From the NCBI RefSeq assembly GCF_937915125.1, contig NZ_CALDMP010000056.1, forward strand, positions 1 to 45,557: a DNA stretch of 45,557 nt, in the 5' to 3' direction. A program made the position numbers and the translations under genes. Of the stretch, positions 25,464 through 37,400 are shown one piece after another. Numbering within the stretch: the first letter of the stretch is position 1; every line of letters starts with the position of its first letter. The notes beneath the pieces were generated by a model. The model did not search any database and had not been told where the DNA came from. It worked only from the letters and a program-made list of their open reading frames with translations. The stretch comes from an uncultured Ruminococcus sp. (GTDB lineage: Bacteria > Bacillota > Clostridia > Oscillospirales > Ruminococcaceae).

Positions 25464-26420
25464 ATGAAAAAACTGAAAAAAAATAACTTTGGTACTGCCG
25501 CCTCGGAGGACTTAGAACAGAAAAAAAAAGCAAGAAATGCTTCGATAATTAAATTGTCAGTTATGCTTGCCTTAACAGTTATTATGCTTATATTTAGTTC
25601 CACTGCGTGGTTTACCATGAATAGAGAGGTAGAAGAAACCGGAACGTCTTTTCAAGCAGACGGCGTTCCATTTACGATTGAATTTCCTGGAAGTGATGAG
25701 GGAAAATGGATTGATCAATACCGCACGTTATCCTCTCAGTCAGGAATATGGCTGGTGGCAGAGAATCATAATTTTGATAACGGCTCAAATACAACAGAGG
25801 ATAAACTAGGATTAGAGCCGGGAGACAGTGGAATTCTGGAGTTTCGTGTGAAACCGAATGACAATTATGATAGTATTCAGGTTGATATATGTTTCACCAT
25901 ACGGGCAATAGAAAAGCCTTCCCAGCAGAACGATACGGAAGGAACTGAAGAACTGCCGCTCGTTGAAATAACAGAAACCAGTCCTGAGTTAATGAAAATG
26001 CTTGCTTCACATATCATGCTGTTCACTGATATAGATGAAAATGGTAAATATACAGGACTGATCGAAAATGATGCAGAATTAAAACGTTATCTTAAAAATC
26101 AAACCTACAACAAAGATGATACAACGTACACCCAACTCTATTGGAAGTGGCCTTTGCATCTGAGTGATATTATTAGCAATCAGGAAAATGAATTGATATA
26201 TGACAAGGCGGAACGAACAGAAGTCATTAACTATATTGTGGCAAATAAATCTGGTTTTTTTAAGGATATTACAAAAGAAGATGAAGAACTGATGAGTGAT
26301 CTGACAAACGTAGAGCATTATGGCAGCTACAGTATTATGTTTGATAAAGCAGATCTGGAGATCGGAAGAAACGTACAGTACGTCATTATGGGATTATCTG
26401 TAACGTTATCTGATTCATAA
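25464..26420 (+). CDS. Membrane-anchored extracellular protein with AWFT motif (TasA/SipW-substrate-like N-terminus)
   Basis: A 318-residue protein of unknown function. A charged N-terminus (1-28) and one hydrophobic segment (~29-47, IIKLSVMLALTVIMLIFSS) run directly into TAWFTMNREVEETGTSFQADG. The sequence after the membrane segment resembles the A-[YW]-F-[TS] junction of TasA/camelysin-type proteins, whose leader is removed by the dedicated signal peptidase SipW; no such peptidase is encoded here. The exported part looks beta-rich (LEPGDSGILEFRVKPNDNYDSIQVDICF) and ends YVIMGLSVTLSDS without a cell-wall sorting signal. The ATG at 25464 has AAAGGA ten bases upstream. First of four co-directional genes. 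Base composition is more AT-rich than in the region before 25 kb. Confidence 0.65.
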   Translation: MKKLKKNNFGTAASEDLEQKKKARNASIIKLSVMLALTVIMLIFSSTAWFTMNREVEETGTSFQADGVPFTIEFPGSDEGKWIDQYRTLSSQSGIWLVAENHNFDNGSNTTEDKLGLEPGDSGILEFRVKPNDNYDSIQVDICFTIRAIEKPSQQNDTEGTEELPLVEITETSPELMKMLASHIMLFTDIDENGKYTGLIENDAELKRYLKNQTYNKDDTTYTQLYWKWPLHLSDIISNQENELIYDKAERTEVINYIVANKSGFFKDITKEDEELMSDLTNVEHYGSYSIMFDKADLEIGRNVQYVIMGLSVTLSDS

Positions 26421-26425
26421 TTTAA

Positions 26426-26470
26426 GGCATACCGTGCAAAGCTGACAGTCGCTCTTTGTGCGGTGTTGTC
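26426..26470. repeat. Family-A short hairpin derivative between surface genes 1 and 2, TTAA duplication
   Basis: GGCATACCGTGCAAAG ... CTTTGTGCGGTGTTGTC with TTAA on both sides (26422-26425, 26471-26474). It starts one base after the gene 1 stop region and ends just before the ribosome site of gene 2, so it will form a hairpin in the shared mRNA. Confidence 0.88.
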
Positions 26471-26492
26471 TTAAGAGAGGAGGGTGAAAATA

Positions 26493-27320
26493 GTGAATGC
26501 TAAAATGCAAAAAAAGGTAGAATGGTATAGAACCTTATCTACTGTGAAAAAAATCCAGTTTGTGACAGCAGCGCTGTTTTCACTTGCTTCTATTGCAGCA
26601 CTTTCGGTGTTCGCATGGTTTTCTTTTCAGAATAAAGTGGAAACTATGAGTTATGTCAATGATCCGCCAACACTTAGCCTTGCTTCGGGTCATAATGATT
26701 CTGTGCAATGCTTTGAATTAAAAAATATTGATGTAAAAAGAGAAACTGATGGTGAATATTATCAGGATTATGTCTTTTCAATCGAAACAGGGAAAGCAGC
26801 AGAATACGATATCCAACTTGCACATACAACAAATATTCCGTTTGTCTACGAGCTATACAGAGCCAAAGAGGACGAAAATGGAATAGTTGAGTACAACGTT
26901 CAAGAGGGTGATGATGCAGGAAAAATAATCAGATATTCCATATTAAGCGGCACTTTCAATGATGAAGCAATAACTATCAGTCAGGATATTCAGCTTGAAA
27001 ACATCAATCCTCAGGACGTGAATGCACAGCGAGAGATCGGAAGCGAGTCTGTTTTAAAGAGCACCTATGGCAGAGAAAATTACACAGATGGGGATACTTA
27101 TAATCAATTTGTAGAACCGCTTTACTCCGTTGCAAGACATATCCAGACAAACGATAAAACGATTGATGCATCCGACAGCAGAGACTATTTTATACTGCGT
27201 GTTAGCTGGGTGGTCAACAACAATGCACAGGGAAATGAATATTGGAATTATGCGTTCAACGATAAGGAAACAGATATACTTTATATTACTGTAAAGGAAA
27301 GCCGTGACAGCAGTACATAA
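26493..27320 (+). CDS. Membrane-anchored extracellular protein with AWFS motif
   Basis: A 275-residue protein of unknown function with the same plan as the previous gene. A short basic N-terminus (MQKKVEWYRTLSTVKK) is followed by one hydrophobic segment (~22-43, FVTAALFSLASIAALSVF), the junction AWFSFQNKVETMSY, and then a beta-rich exported domain. The extracellular portion contains DYVFSIETGKAAEYDIQLAHT and ends LYITVKESRDSST with no anchor. GTG 26493 is chosen because it is nine bases from GGAGG; an in-frame GTG at 26484 overlaps that site and ATG 26505 is too far. It follows gene 1 in the same transcript, separated by a mobile hairpin. Probably a paralogue or partner subunit of gene 1. Confidence 0.62.
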   Translation: MNAKMQKKVEWYRTLSTVKKIQFVTAALFSLASIAALSVFAWFSFQNKVETMSYVNDPPTLSLASGHNDSVQCFELKNIDVKRETDGEYYQDYVFSIETGKAAEYDIQLAHTTNIPFVYELYRAKEDENGIVEYNVQEGDDAGKIIRYSILSGTFNDEAITISQDIQLENINPQDVNAQREIGSESVLKSTYGRENYTDGDTYNQFVEPLYSVARHIQTNDKTIDASDSRDYFILRVSWVVNNNAQGNEYWNYAFNDKETDILYITVKESRDSST

Positions 27321-27346
27321 AGGACACAGGGAAAGGCTATGAAGAA

Positions 27347-28402
27347 ATGAAGATTTTAAAACGAATCAGAAAGCACTGGATTACATACTGGATGATCTCG
27401 GCATTCCTGCTTTTTTTCCTTGTCGGTGCATATGGCGTTTATAGTGCGTATATGGGTAATTCAGAATTGAAGCGTATGGTATCTACGAAAAGTGTCACGG
27501 ATATTGTGTTCTCATCAAATGTCATGAAAGCACCGCCTGCGGCAAAAAATCTTCATGCGAATGATACATCGCGTGAGTACGAGTATCCTGTAACGGTGTG
27601 TAATTTTGAACAGATGTCTCCGGCAAATTATGCCAAGGAGCAAATTATGTACAATTTGACAGCGGAACTTGTCAGGTATAACGGAACATCCTATATGCCA
27701 GTGACAGAAGAGCTCCTTAGAGAAGATGGAGTAACCAAAAAGGTTTTCCAGATCAAAAAAACCGGAGACGACAACGCTTCTGTAAGCGAAACAATATATG
27801 ATCTGAACAGCAGTACAGATGAATTTAAAGTTATATATACTAACGAAATATTACCCGGTACGTCATCGATGACGGATACATTTACTCTGGTATTTGACAG
27901 AGAAGAATTGAATCAGGAAAACTCAGAATATTTTATTCAGATCACAGCAACACCTGCTGAAAATACAGCAATCAGCGGTACAGTCAGAGAGATTCGGGCA
28001 TGGATAAGTGCTTCTAAGGGAAAGGATTACGGAGCCGGCTGGACAGGTTCACTAATCGAAACGGATCATGAAGATTACGATGCCTATAATATGCAGGTAT
28101 ATGGTTCAGGTACTGGTACAATTGAAATTCGTTGGAATAGTTCTTATTTTACCATCAGCGATATATTCCTTATGGATGATTCTAATAAATTTGAAGATGA
28201 TAATGGCAACGAGCTCACGGGAGATGCTGCCATTCTGGATGATTCTGTTCAAGGATGGAAAAAGGTGATACTCAGGGTGAATTCCTATGAGCAGAACAAA
28301 TATGATATTCAGTTCTTCAAAGTGCAAGAGCATACGTATACAGAGGATGATCCTGTTTCAAATTATATTGATGCAGGTGGATACAAGGAAACGGCGCAGT
28401 AA
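27347..28402 (+). CDS. Membrane-anchored extracellular protein (third small surface-operon component)
   Basis: A 351-residue protein of unknown function. The N-terminus MKILKRIRKHWITYW leads into a hydrophobic segment (~16-33, MISAFLLFFLVGAYGVYS) followed by AYMGNSELKRM; the AWF motif is replaced by VYSAY. The rest is predicted extracellular and beta-rich, with repeated acidic stretches (SNKFEDDNGNELTGD). It ends near YIDAGGYKETAQ without LPXTG or a second membrane segment. The ATG at 27347 follows GGGAAAGG. It starts 26 bp after gene 2 and ends 45 bp before the giant gene, so all four are probably one operon. Confidence 0.6.
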   Translation: MKILKRIRKHWITYWMISAFLLFFLVGAYGVYSAYMGNSELKRMVSTKSVTDIVFSSNVMKAPPAAKNLHANDTSREYEYPVTVCNFEQMSPANYAKEQIMYNLTAELVRYNGTSYMPVTEELLREDGVTKKVFQIKKTGDDNASVSETIYDLNSSTDEFKVIYTNEILPGTSSMTDTFTLVFDREELNQENSEYFIQITATPAENTAISGTVREIRAWISASKGKDYGAGWTGSLIETDHEDYDAYNMQVYGSGTGTIEIRWNSSYFTISDIFLMDDSNKFEDDNGNELTGDAAILDDSVQGWKKVILRVNSYEQNKYDIQFFKVQEHTYTEDDPVSNYIDAGGYKETAQ

Positions 28403-28447
28403 TCAGCTGAGGTGATTATTACAGATGCTTTATAAGCAGGTGATACT

Positions 28448-31400
28448 ATGAAATTGCAAACAAGCCATAAGAAAAAATGGATCAAACGAGTTGTCAGCTT
28501 TACGACGGCTCTGGTATTGATTCCATCATGCACCTCTATGTATGATATGGCAGATTATTTTGATTTCAGCGATATTATGCTCTCTGCAAACGCAGAGGCA
28601 GTATACGATACTTCTAAGTTCAGCAATATGGAAGCACTTAGCTTGGGATTGAAAGATTTTGCTGAATATTCAAGGTGCTATGCAAACGATCCTGATTTTG
28701 CGGCTGCTCACCAGGAGGATGAAGTCAAACTGAATCCGGCAGGTTACTGGAAGCTGGAAAGCAGCGGAGATGATGCATATGTGCCGCTTGGCACAGAAGC
28801 TTCCCCTTTTAAAGGAACAATCAGAGTGAATGCACTTGAAGAAAGTCAAAGTTTTCTGCTTCTGATGGATTCACCATTGTTTGATATTGTCTATGATTCA
28901 GTCAATATCTATAAAGGAGAGACTACAGCACCTGTTCCCTTGGAATTTATTAAGATCGAAAGCAATGAGAAACCATTGATGGCAAATGAGGTGCGATATG
29001 CCGAAACACAGGAAAATTCTACATTATGGAAAGTGAATCTTAGTGATCAGACAAGAGAGGAAACGATCAACGGCAGTAAAATCACATACGGAAACTTTCA
29101 TACCTACGGCGGCGTAATTGGTAAAATGAATGAGAACGCTGTGCTTAATCTTGAATTTACGGATAAATCCACAGCTGAGCAAGGCGCAACAGTCAAAAGA
29201 AGCACCGCACAGGGTATCCTTTGCGGAGAGATGACGAACGGCGCATCCCTGACCGCAACCTATATCAACTCAACTGGCAGAGCAATCAAAGTCGGAGAAG
29301 ATGTGAATGCTTCCACAGGCGGCCTTGTCGGTTCTATGGCCGGTGCTGCTTTCACGCTGAATCCGGGAAGTTCTGCTCTGAATTTTGCTGTCAATACAGG
29401 AGACAAAGGCAATGGACTAATTGCAGGTTCTGCGGGGGCAAGTTCTGTCATCAATTTGCCGAATGAATTGATTGTATCGGGTTCAGTCACCAGCAGTGGT
29501 AAGTGTGCCGGAGGATTGGTGGGTTCTCTGAATAGTTCCGATATTATAATCGGGGAAACAGGTACTGGCAGTGTTACCTTGAACGGCGTGACAGTTTCCG
29601 GTACAGATAAAGTCGGAGGAGTTATCGGCTATTATGCCCCATCAACAAATAATGACAATACGCTGAACAATATCACCTACAACTTGACCAACTGCACAAT
29701 CAGCGGAAATAATCCCGGCGGCATTGTGGGTGAGTATGACTCTGTCGGAGGTGAAACATTTGATGTCAGCAAATTTGTCTTTTCTGGAACAAAGTTTAAT
29801 AAGGGCAGTGCTGGCGGTGTATTCGGCGTTTACAATGCAAATGGTGATACGACCATCACAGGAGAATTTAGTGCGCCGGAAAGCTCTGTGGAATACGGCG
29901 GTGTAATTGGAAAGTATACAAGCAATGGACTTGCAAATTCTTTAATACTGAAGGGCTTAACTGTAGATAGTGTAAATCAGACCACAGACAAAAAGAAGCT
30001 CGGCGGCGTCATTCTGAATGTCACAGATGAAAGCTATATCAAAGTAGATGGTGTAACCGTTGACGTGACAGGCGGCGCAGAAAAATGTGACACATCTAAC
30101 CCATTCGGCGGAATTGTTTCTACTATCGGTTCATCTACTACTTCAGGCAGTTTTCTGGACGTTGCAGGTGATTTTACGCTGACAACCAGTGCCGCATATA
30201 ATGGTGGTGCGATTGCAGGCAGCTTTAAAAATGGTGTTTTACGTCTTGCAGGAACGACAGATATCAGTGGCGCACAGACAGCGAATGGCTATGGACAGCT
30301 GATTTACGAAAACGACAATACCCTTGTTTATGCCAAGGGTTCGGGCAGTGATGCGAATTGGACATTCAAGCGAAATGCGGATACGACTGCTTCGGACTTA
30401 GGACAGTGGGGCGAGGTCGTGCGCCTTTTTGGTACATCCAATGCGGAAGATGCTGGAATTGTAACAGTCAATGAAACAGATCATACTGTTACCATTGCGG
30501 AAGCAGATACTTCAATTTCTGATACGGCATCCTTTGCAAAGGTTGCGCTGAATATGCAGCTGAATGACGGTGAGAATCATGGAGCTCTCTGCTTTGCAGA
30601 CATCACAGATTCGAAAAAGCAAACTCTTCTTTCTGGTATAATCAATGTTGAAAATAAGATTGAGTTAACAGGAACAGGTCTTCTTGGGCTTATGCGTGAC
30701 GGTGGCAATGGAAAATATCTTAAGCATGACAATAATACTTTTGAGAATTCTCCGGATTTTTTCAGCGGTAAAATCAAAGGCAGTAATAACGCTGAAATTG
30801 TACTCAATGTAGGTGAGTCTTATGGTGTTGATTCTGCTGATAGTGAAACAGTTTCTGCAACTGGCGGACATATTTATCTTTCAAAAAACTACGGACATGA
30901 TGCTCAGGGATTGATTTCCTTTGGAAAAGGTGCGACCATTGAAGATCTTACAATAAGTGGATCAATGTCAGTAGAGAAAACAAGTGATACAACTTATAAT
31001 CATCTGTATATGGCAGCAGCAATGGGCGTAATGACTAATGGTGCATCACTTAATAATGTAAATATTACTACTGAAATAACTTCTAATAAAGACGTTAACT
31101 CAAAATACTATATCGGCGGCGTATCGGGTGTTTTTGACGGAAAAGATACCTCGGAATATTCACTTTCAATAATAGACAGTCAGATCAAGCCTAATATTAC
31201 TCTGACAGGAGATGTTGCCTCATATCATGATTTTAACAATAAAAATATATATGCAGGCGGTGTTCTTGGACTGCTTAAGGGTGCTGAAACAACAAAATAC
31301 AATGTGACAATAAAAGGCACTGAAATCTCACCAATTATTAAGCTGGGAGATGATGTTGGTAATGTAACCGATTCCTTTATCGGCGGTATGATCGGATATG

Positions 31401-34400
31401 TGCGAAAGAACACAACAAATGAGCGTGAGATTTCTTTAAATACCGTAACTATGAATGGTGCTGTCGTCGAGCAGATATGCCAGTATTCCGGCGGTTTGTT
31501 AGGCGCATTCTGGGACAGAACACAAGTTACTATAGATGGACTTACAATTACCGGTTCAAAAGTTGAAAATAAACGAACCAGTGATAATAATAATCTAAGT
31601 GGTTTGGTATATCGTGCAACGGGTAAATGGGATATTAATGAATTAAACATTTCAAATACTGATTTTTCTGCAACAAACAACGCACATATTAACTTTGGTT
31701 TGATTGTCAATGAAGCCTATAATGGTAATGACGGTCTGTATCTCAATCTGAAAAACAGCGGCTATTCACTGACAGATGTTACTATTCCCACTTTGACAAA
31801 AGACGGCTATTATGCCGATGAGATCGCAGCAAAAACGGCAAGCAGCGAGGGCAATGTCGTTTCCGGCGGCAACGGTACTGGTATCATCAATATCAATATG
31901 AATACCGCAGACGGCTCAGATACGAAAATCACGGATACTGGTACATACCAGAATCGGGTAATCAAAGATAAACTGATTGCCAACCAGAACGCAAGATATT
32001 ACTACAATCTTGATGTAATAAAGGCAAAGGAAACTCCGACAGACGGTGAGAAATTCCTCATGTGGAGTATATATAACAACTATGCTTCAAGTAATATTCA
32101 GAATTATGGTGTGTTAACAAATGTCACGAATAATGATGTTACATCATTAAAAGATATAGACCTGACGGGATTATCATATTATCCTGTGAATGCAGGCAGT
32201 GTAACTTTCGGTACTGCAGAAATTAAACTTGGATTCAATGAAATTAAATCATGGGAATCTGATAATACTAATAATACAGACAACTGGGCAAGATATCCTG
32301 ATACTACCGGTGACATGAATAAAACAATTGATACTGAACGACGCAACCAACATTACCTCATGCACAACGGACTATTTAATAATGTAACCGGAACATTAAA
32401 AGCTAATGGCAGAGTTACATTTTCAGGAGATTTTGGCGGAGTAGGCAATGCTGGAATGCTTGTAGGCAATGAACTGACAGGAAACATTGATCTTACGAAG
32501 GGCGTAACTCTCAAAGAAGTTAAGCCGTCTGTTCCAGACTCACCAATGCTTGTAAATTACATAAATGGTACTGCCGCTGACATAAGTCCTCAGTTTCTGC
32601 TAAGCGGTCTTCGTCTGGAGGGTTATTCTGCTGAAAATACAAGTACTGTTGCATCTGCATTGATAAATAAAGCTGAAGGTACAAACATGAAGCTTATTTT
32701 TTCAGATATTAAGCTTGATGCACGTAACGGCGATACTATTTCAGACTTAAACTGGACAGATGCTGCTGCACAAGCTATGAATGAAGCCTATGGCACATCA
32801 CGCTCAATTTTCAGTAAAGCAACGCTCTTTAAATCACTCAAATCAAATAGTACAGATACAATAGAATATTATTACACCTGGGACGAGGACTGGGGCAAGG
32901 ATGAAGGAGAAACTGCTCCTCGAAGAAATGTCACCTATGGTAAAGAGGTTAATTTTAATCCTTATACTGGCTTCTACAAGGATGAAGATGAACAAGAAAA
33001 GAGCGGTGAACGCCGCTATTCTGGCACAAAGCGAACCTTTACCAATCCGACAGACGGCTCTGATACAGAGTTTGATTTTGGCAACGGATTTCTTCCTTAT
33101 GTAAGCATCAATAATATAGATGCAACCTATAACATTTCGGAAGTAAAGGTCAACTTCGTCAGCAGTGGTCTGACTGAGGGCTGCGGAACTTATAATGACC
33201 CGTATATCATCACCTCCGCAAAGCAGCTGACAAAGGTAGCATACTATATCAACAGCGTAAACGCTGTGTTGGATACCATTCGCCTGCCCAATCAGCTGAA
33301 TGCAACCTGGCATGATGCTGAAAACGGAGATTCGATCTATAAAAAGAATGATTCAACCAGCAGTTATGATTCGGAAGATGGAGAAACAAATGGAATTACA
33401 ACATGGACTTATTCAGCAGCACGTGAATATCTTGCCGGAGCATACTATGTCATTGCGGATGATATGACACTTGGAAGTGATTTCCCGGGTATTGGCAAAG
33501 GTGGCGCCAGTGAAAACGGCAAGACCGTGTTCCATGGTGTGATTGTAGGTGAAAAGAAGAGTGATGGCACTTACCCAACTATCACGAATTATTCTGTGAA
33601 TTCGTTTATCTACATCAGCAATGGTTCTGTTGTCAAAAATCTGAATTTTATTGTGGATAGTAAAACAGGAACCGAAAGCCCAATTACGATTAATCAGAGT
33701 TCTAACCAAGGTAATGCTCTGTACGGCTACATGGGAACTACGGCATCAGAAGCAAGATATTACGGCGGTGTGTTCGGCGAGATTATGGGCGGCGATAATA
33801 TCATTGATAATGTAAGCGTGACATTTACCGATAACAGACCTATACTTTTAAGAGATGGTCAGCGTCACCTGATTGCCCTGGGCGGATTTGCAGGTGCCAT
33901 TGTCAATGGCGGACTAATATTCCGTGGTAAAAACAGTGTTACAGGATTAAAAGTATATTCTCGTAGTAATGCTACTCAAACAACGATTAGTGAAAATGAA
34001 AAAGTTCTGGATATTGAGTCTGGTCTTGGCAAAGATGTTTATAAGCAACTCTACGTCAACCCCTACGTTGGCAGAGTCATCAACGGTTATGCAGTAAATG
34101 AGGGCAGCTCCGTTCTCAATAACACTGATAAGCACTATACCATTGACAAGATAACACCACCAAACGAAGAAGATAAGCTTGATGTGGATTATGATAATAG
34201 CAAAATCGACATACCAAATGCACAGGCATTGTTTGTAATGTCACTTATTACCCAGTCTACAGCAGGCACCGCTGTTTCTCAAGACGGTGACTACGGCGTT
34301 TCTCAGTCATATGGAATTAATACCAAGGTGTTCTGCGGTTCTAACCATCTGGGTGATTATTCCCAGGTGGGGCTGAAGAATGAGGCTAATGCCATATATA

Positions 34401-37400
34401 CTGACAAAGCTGACCTCTCCGATTATAGCAGCAACGCTTTCAAAGACGTTGCCGTTGCACTTGATGAAACGAGAAAGACGGCTGTTCCCTATATCATCTA
34501 TGCCTATACCAAGGCGGATTCTGATGGTAATTATCCGGCGAGGACGATTACGACAACTGGTTATGCGAAAAGCGGTGCAAGTGTTGCTACGATTCAGTCA
34601 GAAAATAAATTCTGGGACATCACTTTGAAAGAAAATGGTGATTTTAAAGACTTTGGCAAATATACCAGTTTTAGAGGCATTGGCAGTGTCGGCTTGAGAA
34701 GTAAAGGAGTAAAGGATAATAACAAGGGCGACAGAGATAAGTATAATAAATATAATATGAAAGTGAATTCTTTTGATGGAAACGGCAATACAATTTGTCT
34801 GTCTATTAAAATGACACGGTATCAGAGAGAGCACGAAAACTATTTTTATAAATTAAATATCAGTGAAAATACAAAATTTACCGCCAAATGGCCAAGTAGC
34901 TATGGAATAGACACTTATACAGAGTCTTTGTTAGGTCTTGGGCTTTTTGATATGACCTGGACGAAGGATGAAAATAGTTATTACAAAAACTTTACTTTGA
35001 CAGGGTATGTTAAAGATGTTTGCTATAAAAGTGACGGCACAGGAGTAACTGGAACAAATGCTCAGACCCAGTTATATGCTGTTGGCGGCGTTGTCGGACA
35101 GGGATATTACGGATTTTATCAAAATTTTGATAATATTTATTTTGATGGCCTGGAAATTGATGGAAGCTATGCTTGCGGCGGACTGATTGGAATGAATAGT
35201 GATATCTCTGGAAAGGATATGAGGATTCAGAAGTGCAATTCCGTTGGTCAGGGCATCTCCGTAACAGGTGGATACTTTGGAATAGATGACAATCCAAGAA
35301 TTGGAATCGGTAGCCTGGTTGGGATGTCAATCGGAACAACCGTTCATATTGACGGTGCTGACCCAGAACATAATATTGAAAAATCTGATATGTATATTTC
35401 CAAAGTATCAACTTATTATACCGGAGAAGACAACAGATGTGTGGTTGGAGGTCTGATAGGCTATACCGGACAGGGTGCAGAAATTAAAAACGTGAATATT
35501 GTTGCCATGAACGATGGTTCAGTGATTGGTGCGGACAATGTAGCGATTGTTGGTGGAATTCTTGGATTTACACAGAGACATGACACTCGTGACAGTAGCC
35601 TTGTTTTTGAAAACTGTTCAATCACAAATATCAGTGTAAAAGCAAGGCGATGTGCAGGCGGTCTTTTTGGAAGAAGCTGGTATAACGACTGGGGGCCGAC
35701 GAGCCTTGAGGTCACGAACTGCTCTGTGATCGGAAACGGAACTACCTCAGTGATCTCAGCAAATGGAACCACCATAAATGATGCTTATGATATTGTTGGA
35801 GGACTGCTGGGACAGGTAAATACAAAGAATGGAAATCAGACGATAGATGGGTGTACCGTAAGCGGATATACCATTAAAGGATGCAATGTCGGAGGTCTGA
35901 TAGGTCATGTACGATATCAGGGCAGTGGTGATGGTACTAATGGAAGTGGTACTGTACCTTGCATTATTCGTAATACAGTTGTTTCTGATTGCAACATTCA
36001 GGGTAAAAATTATTATGGCGGTTTAGTAGGAGAAAACAGAATATATATCTCAGGATATAACATCAGCACCAATAATGTTATTTTTAAGGATTGGGAGGGA
36101 AATGGCAAAACAGACAAAGCCGGTGCATTTGTTGGAAAAAATTTTAACACTTCTCGTCAAGTAAATCTGGTTGCAGTTGCAAAATATGCAGACAGAGATA
36201 AAATTAGTAAAGTTCCCACAAGTGATATTAAAACAAATCCTGGAAGTCCGTTTATCGTCTATGCCGACTACACAGCACAAAGCCTAATCAGCAGCAAAAA
36301 CACTGAAAATATTTCTTCGTTTGGCAATGATAACAACATCGATGATCAGAAGAAAGCACCTTATCTGACCATAAATCCGTCAAGCGCAATGGGTAATGGT
36401 GCGTATATCTCTGGTGATGGTGCATATCAGCTTTCAGAAAGTCTTGCAGGATATGAAGATTACACATCAGGGAAATCCGCAGCAGCAAGAATCTATGCAG
36501 ATTATGCGGCGGAAACCAAACCAAACCGGGCATATGCAGTGTCAATGACGAGTCCGATCAGTAATATTACTGATCCTGTCAGCTTAGAGACCTTCTTTCA
36601 ACAGAATGCAGCTTCCGGCGAATTCAAGGTTTCTACATGGAATACCGAAATGGGAGCAAGAGAAGGTGTGGATGATTTCACGCTCCTTGTGATCAATGAT
36701 GCCAATGATCCTGAAAACACAACGAATCTCATTGATAACTACATACGTCTGATGACCAACACAGATACCCACTATATGGCGGATAGTTCAGGAAAATATA
36801 ATGTCGAAGTGACACCGTGCAGATATAATTCCGAAACGCATCAGTTTGAGCTGCATAGTGAAATCGACTCAGGTCTGACCCAAGTCGGAAAAGCGAATGC
36901 ACTTAACAGCACAGATGGAAAATTTTATCAAAACGGTTACTATCAAATGAATCTGGAAAATGCCGACTCGAAGTATGATGACCAGTTTACGCTGATCGAT
37001 GTGCAGTATTACGACCCGACAAATACGAATAAAATTGCCTACCATCTATATGTTCCTGTTCTGACAAAGAAAACCGTGAATATTGAATTTATGGCAGCAA
37101 GTATCTCCGGTTCTGACTACAAAGCAATGGATTACATCAATAAGATCGAAAGTGAAATCAATGCCGGAAAAAATGCAAATGATCCGACGATTTTGGTAGA
37201 CAGTATGGACGTCTGGACAACAACCTATATCCGATTCAAATATCCTGTTGATCAGGTGAATGAACTGCTGAGATTAGGATCTGATCTGAAATGGAATCAT
37301 GACAAACAGGTCAGCATCGTCTGGACAAGAGAGAATAATATTCCGGATGATACAAAGATGGTACTCATCGACCCCAATCAGAATAAGGATAAGGCGTACT

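Noticed and set aside
25464..28402. Type IV pilin or sortase-dependent pilin identity for the three small surface proteins
   Set aside because: There is no prepilin G/A-x4-E cleavage site directly before the hydrophobic segment and no LPXTG-type C-terminus; the AWF junction fits a TasA/SipW-type N-terminus better, though that too is unproven.
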